Of a stretch of DNA of 64,000 nt, positions 59,191 to 64,000 are shown one piece after another. The stretch is from Geothrix sp. (lineage in GTDB: Bacteria; Acidobacteriota; Holophagae; Holophagales; Holophagaceae). Every line of letters begins with the position of its first letter. Positions within the stretch are counted from its first letter, which is position 1. A program made the position numbers and the translations under genes. The stretch is from contig JAUXSE010000017.1 of NCBI GenBank assembly GCA_030681515.1, positions 62,001 to 126,000 on the forward strand. The letters run 5' to 3'. The notes under the pieces are model-generated. The model was given only the letters and a program-made list of their open reading frames with translations, ran no database searches and had not been told where the DNA came from.

Positions 59191-60585
59191 ATGCCCAGCC
59201 GGAAGGCCCCCCGCGATCTGGAAGCCGCCATTCTCGCCGCGCTGGCTGGACACGGGGAGGGTCTGACCCGCGAGGCGCTCCAGAAGGCGGTGGGCCTGGG
59301 CAAGGAGGAACCCTGGCGCTTCCGGCGCAGGCTGGTGGCGCTGGAGCGACAGAAGCGCATCTGGAAGGTGGGCCTCACTCGCGGGACGCGCTACCTGGCT
59401 GGAACGGCTGTTCCGGCGGCACCTGCGAACCTCCGGCTGACGGAGTGGACCCCCTCTCCCGAAGGCGCCCAGGCCCTGGCGCTGGTGGACCGGCCCCGGG
59501 ACCAGCGTCCGCCCTGCACGTACCAACGGCCGTTCCTTGATGCCTACCGCCCGAACGAGACCTTCTACCTGGGCGAGGCGCATCGTACGCAGCTGCACGC
59601 CCTGGGGCGCACGCCTGAAGCAGGCGCCCCGGCGGGCACTCACGCGCGGCAGATGCTGGAACGGCTGCTCATAGACCTTTCCTGGAACTCGAGCCGCCTT
59701 GAGGGGAACACCTACTCGCTGCTGGATACGGAGCGGCTCATCAGGGCTGGGGGAGCGCCGGAGGGCAAGAGCGCGCAAGAAACGCAGATGATCCTGAACC
59801 ACAAGCAGGCCATCGAGTACCTGGTGGAGGGAGCGGCGGAGCTCACGCTGTCGCCGGGAACCGTGCGCGCGCTGCACGGGATGCTTTCGGATAACCTGCT
59901 GCCTGATCCGGCGGATGAGGGGCGTCTGCGCCAGTCGCCGGTGAGCATCGGCGATAGCGTGTACGTGCCGCTCGCGGTGCCTCAACTCATCGAGGAGATC
60001 TTTGAGCAGATGCTTCTCACGGCCCAGGCGATCCGGGATCCCTTCGAGCAGTCGTTCTTCATCCTGGTCCACCTGCCCTACCTGCAGCCCTTCGCGGATG
60101 CGAACAAGCGGACCTCGCGACTGGCGGCCAACCTGCCCCTCATGAAGCGCAATCTCCAGCCCCTCTCCTTCTCGGATGTTCCCCGGGAGGCCTACCTGTC
60201 GGCCACACTCACGGTTTACGAAAACCGCAGGGTAGAGGCACTGCGGGATGTGTACCTGTGGGCCTACCAGCGGTCCAGCGAACGGTACCAGGCGATCCGG
60301 CAGTCCATGGGCGAGCCCGATCCTTTTCGGCTCCGCTACCGCGCCCAGTTGCGGGATGCGGTCCGGCAGATCGTGCGTGCGAGCCGGTCGGTTCCTGAAG
60401 TCCGGAAGGGCATCGTGGACTACTTGGAAGCCGTGGTTCCCACCGAAGATCGGATCCGGTTCCAGGCAGTGGTGTCGCAGGAATTGAGAAACCTGAACGA
60501 GGGAACCTACGCCCGCTACGCCCTGCGCCCATCCGAATTCGAGGGATGGAAACCTCTTCAGCTGGAATGGACCGCAGAGGTCTGA
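59191..60585 (+). CDS. Fic-family protein with N-terminal helix-turn-helix
   Basis: 464 residues from ATG 59191. Residues 1-75 look like a winged helix ('LAGHGEGLTREALQKAVG'). The Fic domain has the inhibitory-helix motif SSRLEGN (S/TxxxEG, near 168) and the core motif 'LPYLQPFADANKRTSRLAAN' (near 295-310). In the usual HPFxDGNGR motif the His is catalytic; here the position is Gln, and GNGR is replaced by ANKR. Fic enzymes AMPylate proteins, but this version may have a different or lost chemistry. It closes the island and is convergent with the FAH-family gene. Confidence 0.88.
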   Translation: MPSRKAPRDLEAAILAALAGHGEGLTREALQKAVGLGKEEPWRFRRRLVALERQKRIWKVGLTRGTRYLAGTAVPAAPANLRLTEWTPSPEGAQALALVDRPRDQRPPCTYQRPFLDAYRPNETFYLGEAHRTQLHALGRTPEAGAPAGTHARQMLERLLIDLSWNSSRLEGNTYSLLDTERLIRAGGAPEGKSAQETQMILNHKQAIEYLVEGAAELTLSPGTVRALHGMLSDNLLPDPADEGRLRQSPVSIGDSVYVPLAVPQLIEEIFEQMLLTAQAIRDPFEQSFFILVHLPYLQPFADANKRTSRLAANLPLMKRNLQPLSFSDVPREAYLSATLTVYENRRVEALRDVYLWAYQRSSERYQAIRQSMGEPDPFRLRYRAQLRDAVRQIVRASRSVPEVRKGIVDYLEAVVPTEDRIRFQAVVSQELRNLNEGTYARYALRPSEFEGWKPLQLEWTAEV

Positions 60586-60600
60586 GGTCCTACCGCCAGG

Positions 60601-61620
60601 TCAGTCCCCGGCTTCGCCGCTGGGGGTGCCGGCGTAGAGGTCGGGCAGCGTGCCGCCCAGCAGGTTGGGCGTTACGCCGGTCAGGCGCTCGGGGACATGG
60701 ACGATGGTGTTCACCAGGCGGCCCAGGCCCTCGATCGCCATGACGACTTCGTCCCCGGCCTTGAGCCAGAGGTTGTCCGTGATCTTGGAGCCGTTCAGCT
60801 CCAGCAGGCAGCCGGTGCCCACGGTGCCGCTGCCGATGACTTCGCCGGGGTGCATCTGGATGCCGTAGCTGGTGCGCTGGAGGATCTGGGCGAAGGTCCA
60901 GTTCATGGAGGCCACGTCGCCATTCGACAGCAGTTGTCCATTCACATGGCAGGTCATGGCGGCGTGGAGGATTTCCCCGTGCGGGGTCGGCTCCAGCTGC
61001 AGCTCGTCCTTGGTGACCAGCCAGGGGCCCAGGCTGGTGGCGAAGTCCTTGCCCTTGCAGGGGCCCAGGGACAGCTTCATCTCTTCCATCTGCAGGTATC
61101 GGGCGCTCCAGTCGTTCATGACCACGTACCCGAAGATGGCCGCGTCCGCTTCCTCCAGGGTGGCGTTCTTCAGGGGGCGCCCGGTGACGATGGCGGCCTC
61201 CAGCTCGAAGTCGAGGCGAAGCAGGTGGTGGTCCTGCACCCGCACCTCGCCCGGCCCCGTGACGGCCAGGTGGTTGGTGAAGTAGGTGACGGGAAAGAGG
61301 TCGAACTCGGGGATCATCTCCAGGCCCCGGTTGCGGCGGGCGGTGGATACATGCTGGCGGAAGGCGTAGCCGTCGCGCATGGACACGGGGCGGGGGATGG
61401 GCGCCAGCAGCTGGACGGAACCAGCTTCGAGCAGAGCTGCGGAGGGTGGCGCCATCACCCGGGCGCGGGCCACGGGCATCAACTCATCCTGGCGGCGGAT
61501 GAGGGTGAGCATGTCCACGGCCAGGCGGGCGTCGGTGGCGGCGAAATCAAGAATGTGGCCGTCCGCCATGACGGCCCCGATCTTCTCCATTCCGTCCTGC
61601 AGGAAAGTCACCAGCTTCAT
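60601..61620 (-). CDS. Fumarylacetoacetate hydrolase-family protein
   Basis: 339 residues from ATG 61620. Metal-binding and catalytic segments: 'YFTNHLAVTGPGE', 'LDFELEAAIVTGRP' (Glu pair), 'VMNDWSARYLQMEE' and 'KGKDFATSLGPW', all typical of FAH-fold hydrolases. Given hmgA in the same window, cleavage of fumarylacetoacetate to fumarate and acetoacetate is the best guess. Other FAH-fold reactions remain possible. A start six codons upstream is less likely. Confidence 0.88.
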   Translation of the reverse strand: MKLVTFLQDGMEKIGAVMADGHILDFAATDARLAVDMLTLIRRQDELMPVARARVMAPPSAALLEAGSVQLLAPIPRPVSMRDGYAFRQHVSTARRNRGLEMIPEFDLFPVTYFTNHLAVTGPGEVRVQDHHLLRLDFELEAAIVTGRPLKNATLEEADAAIFGYVVMNDWSARYLQMEEMKLSLGPCKGKDFATSLGPWLVTKDELQLEPTPHGEILHAAMTCHVNGQLLSNGDVASMNWTFAQILQRTSYGIQMHPGEVIGSGTVGTGCLLELNGSKITDNLWLKAGDEVVMAIEGLGRLVNTIVHVPERLTGVTPNLLGGTLPDLYAGTPSGEAGD

Positions 61621-61685
61621 CGCGCGCTCCGGGGCCAAGGGCCAGTGTACCGCCGCAGGAACATCACTCCGGCATCGTCATTCAT

Positions 61686-62363
61686 TCAGTCCAGGATATG
61701 GACAGGGATGGGCAGGAATCCCCGCAGCAGCGCCGCGTTTTCCCCGGCGATCCCGGGTGGGGTGCCATCGGCGCCGGGATTGAGCAGCACGGCCTCGATG
61801 CGCCAGCCCCGCATCATGAGGGCTTCGGCGGAAAGCAGGGTGTGGTTCAGGGTGCCCAGTCCTCCGAGGGCGACCAGTACGCAGGGGATGCGTCCCAGAT
61901 CCTGGGGCCGGCGGCAGGCGCCCGAGGGGCTTCCGGGCAGGGACGGAGGGGGCAGGGCCTCCCAACCGGAGGCCCAGGCCAGGAAATGCACTTTCGGCGC
62001 CAGGGGGACCATGAGGCCATCCACGCCCTCAAGCAGGACGCGGCCATCGGCGGGGCGCCGGCACCAGTCGGCGGCGGCCTGCAGATCCAGCGTCCGCCCT
62101 TCCTGCTGGGCTGCGGAGAGGGGCGACCGTGGCGCGCGCAGCAGCACATGGCTTTCGGCTGTGATGCCAGGGCCTGCGAGGGCGCTGGCATCCGCTCCGG
62201 GATGATCGGCGCGATCCACCCCGGTCTGGAAGGGCTTGCGGTAGGTGACGGGGCCCGAGGCCGCCCAGGCCCGGGCAATGCGGGCTGCTACATGGGTCTT
62301 GCCGACGTCTGTGCCGGTGCCGAGCACCCAGAGGGGATGAGGGAGGGCGTTCAGGTCCAGCAT
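61686..62363 (-). CDS. bioD: Dethiobiotin synthetase
   Basis: 225 residues. The P-loop 'LGTGTDVGKTHVAARIA' and the 'YRKPFQTGVDR' segment (Lys) identify BioD, which closes the ureido ring of dethiobiotin using ATP and CO2. 'VLLEGVDGLMVPLAPKV' supplies the switch region. No other bio genes are in the window. The in-frame extension to 62471 is rejected because it overlaps the S41 gene. Confidence 0.9.
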   Translation of the reverse strand: MLDLNALPHPLWVLGTGTDVGKTHVAARIARAWAASGPVTYRKPFQTGVDRADHPGADASALAGPGITAESHVLLRAPRSPLSAAQQEGRTLDLQAAADWCRRPADGRVLLEGVDGLMVPLAPKVHFLAWASGWEALPPPSLPGSPSGACRRPQDLGRIPCVLVALGGLGTLNHTLLSAEALMMRGWRIEAVLLNPGADGTPPGIAGENAALLRGFLPIPVHILD

Positions 62364-62439
62364 GGCCCAAGGATCGCAGGATTGGCCCGGGGCCTGTTTC
62401 CAATGTGAGTGTGTCTCGCCTCCCCTCTGGGAACAGACC

Positions 62440-63717
62440 CTAGGGCGACGGCTCGATGGGGACGGATCCAAGAAGGGAAAGGCCGGTTCGCAGGGTTCTA
62501 TCGCGCCCTTCCGCGCCGGGGGGGCTGTCCAGGGGAGGGCGCGGCACGAAGGCTTCCCGGGGCGTGCCGTCCACGTGATAGAGCTTCTCCGTGGGAATGC
62601 GGACCACGATGCCGGAGGCCGGGAGCTTGATTTCCCCCAGGGCGCCGAGCATCCGGGCCATCGGCGTGCCGATCACGGGCGCGTTCCGGGCCGCGTTCAG
62701 CCCGATGGCCAGGCCTTCTCCCATACTGCCCGTCCATCGGCCCACCAGCACCACCAGGGGCGCCATGAAGGGCTCACCGCGGGGGGACACGCACTCGATC
62801 CAGCGCCGATGGATGCCGGTCTCCCGGCCCTCCGCGACTAGTTCGTGTTTCTGGTATGGGGACTCCTTGCGCACAAGGCGGCCCATGATTCCCCGGGCCA
62901 CCAGGGAGGTGCCCCCGCTGGGCGTATCGCGCAAATCGAGGATCAGGCCCTTCGATCCCTTCAACCGGTCCAGGGCCTCGTCGAACTGGCGGACCGTGTC
63001 CACCTCGCCCAGCGAATTGTTGAACCGGATGTAGCCCAGCATCCCCTTCTCCCACCGGAAGAAGAGCGCGGCGGCGGCGGGCGAAGGCGCCGGGACATAT
63101 TCGATGGTGGATGGGTGGCCATCCCGCAGGACAGCCAGGCGGACGGGCTGGCCATCCTGTCGCCCCGCAAGCACAGACTGCAACGCCCAGGACCGGGCTT
63201 CCGGATCCGGCGCGGAAAGAAAGCGGGGATGGCGACGGCGAACCGCGGCTTCGATCGGCTCGCCGTTGACGGCCAGCACCCGCATGCCTGCCGCGAGACC
63301 GGCCTTCGACGCGGAGGAGGGTTCGCGGACCTCCTGGATGATGGCGGCATTCTTTTCCCAGGCGGCCCAGGCCTCCGCATCCGTCGGAATGAGCCGTGGC
63401 GAGTTCCGGTTGGAGGATCCCAGGTGGGCATGCGCGTCGTACAGCTCCCCCAAGGCCGACTCCAGCGAGGCCATCAGGACAGCCGTGCCGGTGGTCTGCT
63501 CCGGGCCTGGCCGGTATCCGGCGCAGACCCTGTCCCATTGGGTCTTCTTGGTTCCGAAGTACGCGTAATCCTCCGCCACGAATCGGCAGAACAGGTCGAA
63601 GTCATGCGCCAGGCCCACTTCGGGTTCCCGGGCGGGCGGGGCGGCCAGCAGGGCCGCGCCCATCCACAGCGCGATGGCGAGGACGCGGCGCACGGCGGAT
63701 GGCGGCCGGATCGGCAT
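62440..63717 (-). CDS. S41-family C-terminal processing peptidase-like protein
   Basis: 425 residues with signal peptide (VLAIALWMGAALLAAP). A PDZ-like domain ('AGLAAGMRVLAVNGEPIEAA') precedes the protease core: 'GLILDLRDTPSGGTSLVARG', 'VVLVGRWTGSMGEGLAIGL' with the nucleophile Ser, and a following segment where the family Lys is expected. I cannot place that Lys with certainty, so activity is unproven. ATG 63717 is preferred; a GTG at 63729 abuts the TPR gene stop. Confidence 0.85.
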   Translation of the reverse strand: MPIRPPSAVRRVLAIALWMGAALLAAPPAREPEVGLAHDFDLFCRFVAEDYAYFGTKKTQWDRVCAGYRPGPEQTTGTAVLMASLESALGELYDAHAHLGSSNRNSPRLIPTDAEAWAAWEKNAAIIQEVREPSSASKAGLAAGMRVLAVNGEPIEAAVRRRHPRFLSAPDPEARSWALQSVLAGRQDGQPVRLAVLRDGHPSTIEYVPAPSPAAAALFFRWEKGMLGYIRFNNSLGEVDTVRQFDEALDRLKGSKGLILDLRDTPSGGTSLVARGIMGRLVRKESPYQKHELVAEGRETGIHRRWIECVSPRGEPFMAPLVVLVGRWTGSMGEGLAIGLNAARNAPVIGTPMARMLGALGEIKLPASGIVVRIPTEKLYHVDGTPREAFVPRPPLDSPPGAEGRDRTLRTGLSLLGSVPIEPSP

Positions 63718-63729
63718 GGAACCGCCCAC

Positions 63730-64000
63730 CTACTTCTTGAGCTGGCTCAGCATCTGCCGGGCCTGGGCGGCCTGCTCGCTGGCGGGGGCGATGGCGAGTA
63801 CCTGGTTCCAGGCCTTGGCCGCTTCGTCGGGTTTGTTCAGATCGCTGGCATACACCACGCCGATGTTGAAGAGGCTCTGGACGTGCTTGGGATCCAGCTT
63901 GTTGGCCTTCTGGAAGTTGGCGAGGGCCTGGTCGTGCTGGCCGAGGTTGCGGTACATCACGCCCTGGTCCGTGAGCACGTTGGGATCCCCGGGCTTGAGG
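63730..64000 (-). CDS. TPR-repeat protein, 5' end beyond the window
   Basis: The frame continues past the last base. The visible 90 or so residues carry two to three TPR units ('YRNLGQHDQALANFQKANKL', 'HVQSLFNIGVVYASDL') and end 'AAQARQMLSQLKK'. TPRs mediate protein contacts; a role beside the S41 peptidase 12 bases downstream is possible. The start and any signal are not visible. Confidence 0.85.
   Translation of the reverse strand, partial: LKPGDPNVLTDQGVMYRNLGQHDQALANFQKANKLDPKHVQSLFNIGVVYASDLNKPDEAAKAWNQVLAIAPASEQAAQARQMLSQLKK

Overview
The window is GC-rich, protein-dense bacterial chromosome. I see no rRNA, tRNA or CRISPR array, and no intact transposase or phage structural gene. Several features together suggest an Acidobacteriota genome of the Holophagae (Geothrix/Holophaga) type: a citrate synthase of the large eukaryote-like class, a tungsten aldehyde oxidoreductase with its own four-cluster ferredoxin and TupABC-type transporter, an ALDH4-type P5C dehydrogenase, a homogentisate pathway, and promoters of the form TTGnnn-N16/17-TAnnnT. 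This placement is inference from gene content; no marker was compared with a database.

Layout. 0-4 kb: a DUF4412-like exported protein, then the isoprenoid operon xseB-ispA-dxs; ispA carries an unusual in-frame palindrome-rich insert. 4-11.3 kb: exported proteins, a UshA-like 5'-nucleotidase, a ThiF/MoeB adenylyltransferase, rdgB, and an EamA transporter; this stretch holds remnants of rdgB and of the EamA gene and a two-gene cassette of lower GC. 11.4-15.4 kb: a lipoprotein, a vapB-vapC-cupin operon, an M23 endopeptidase and rpsT. 15.49-15.92 kb: a gene-free, 436-bp, highly folded inverted-repeat element. 16-26 kb: a lone transketolase N-terminal subunit, argS, pyrG, a beta-helix lipoprotein, citrate synthase, a DUF3187-like protein and lysS. 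26-30.5 kb: a DegT aminotransferase, a PilZ protein, rplI, HU, and an SQR-like flavoprotein with a small partner.

30.5-44.3 kb is a metabolic module. A LysR regulator is divergent from an ALDH7 aminoadipate-semialdehyde dehydrogenase. After a histidine kinase comes a minus-strand tungsten cluster reading modE remnant, tupA, P5C dehydrogenase, tupB, tupC, ferredoxin, aldehyde:ferredoxin oxidoreductase, MoaD-like carrier; moeA lies divergently. Together these would import tungstate, build the cofactor and oxidise aldehydes and semialdehydes from amino-acid breakdown. 44-52.7 kb: an Ig-like lipoprotein, a POT peptide transporter, homogentisate dioxygenase, a CsgG-like protein, MscS, a flavin reductase-like protein and a proline iminopeptidase-like hydrolase. 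The fumarylacetoacetate hydrolase-family gene at 60.6 kb could complete the homogentisate route.

52.8-60.6 kb is an accessory, probably defensive, island: a 1380-residue restriction-methyltransferase fusion, an AT-richer two-gene module ending in a DUF1828/DUF1829-like protein, two displaced and diverged copies of pieces of the restriction gene's 3' end, a small basic protein and a Fic protein with a Gln-substituted active-site motif. 60.6-64 kb returns to housekeeping: FAH family, bioD, an S41 peptidase and a truncated TPR gene.

Two themes run across the window. First, intergenic hairpins built from short-period repeats (CACAAAG, CGCAGATG, GAAGGACAC, CCCTTCATC and GGTGAGAAAC types) recur every few kilobases. 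Second, diverged partial duplicates of neighbouring genes (rdgB, EamA, restriction gene) mark recombination junctions.
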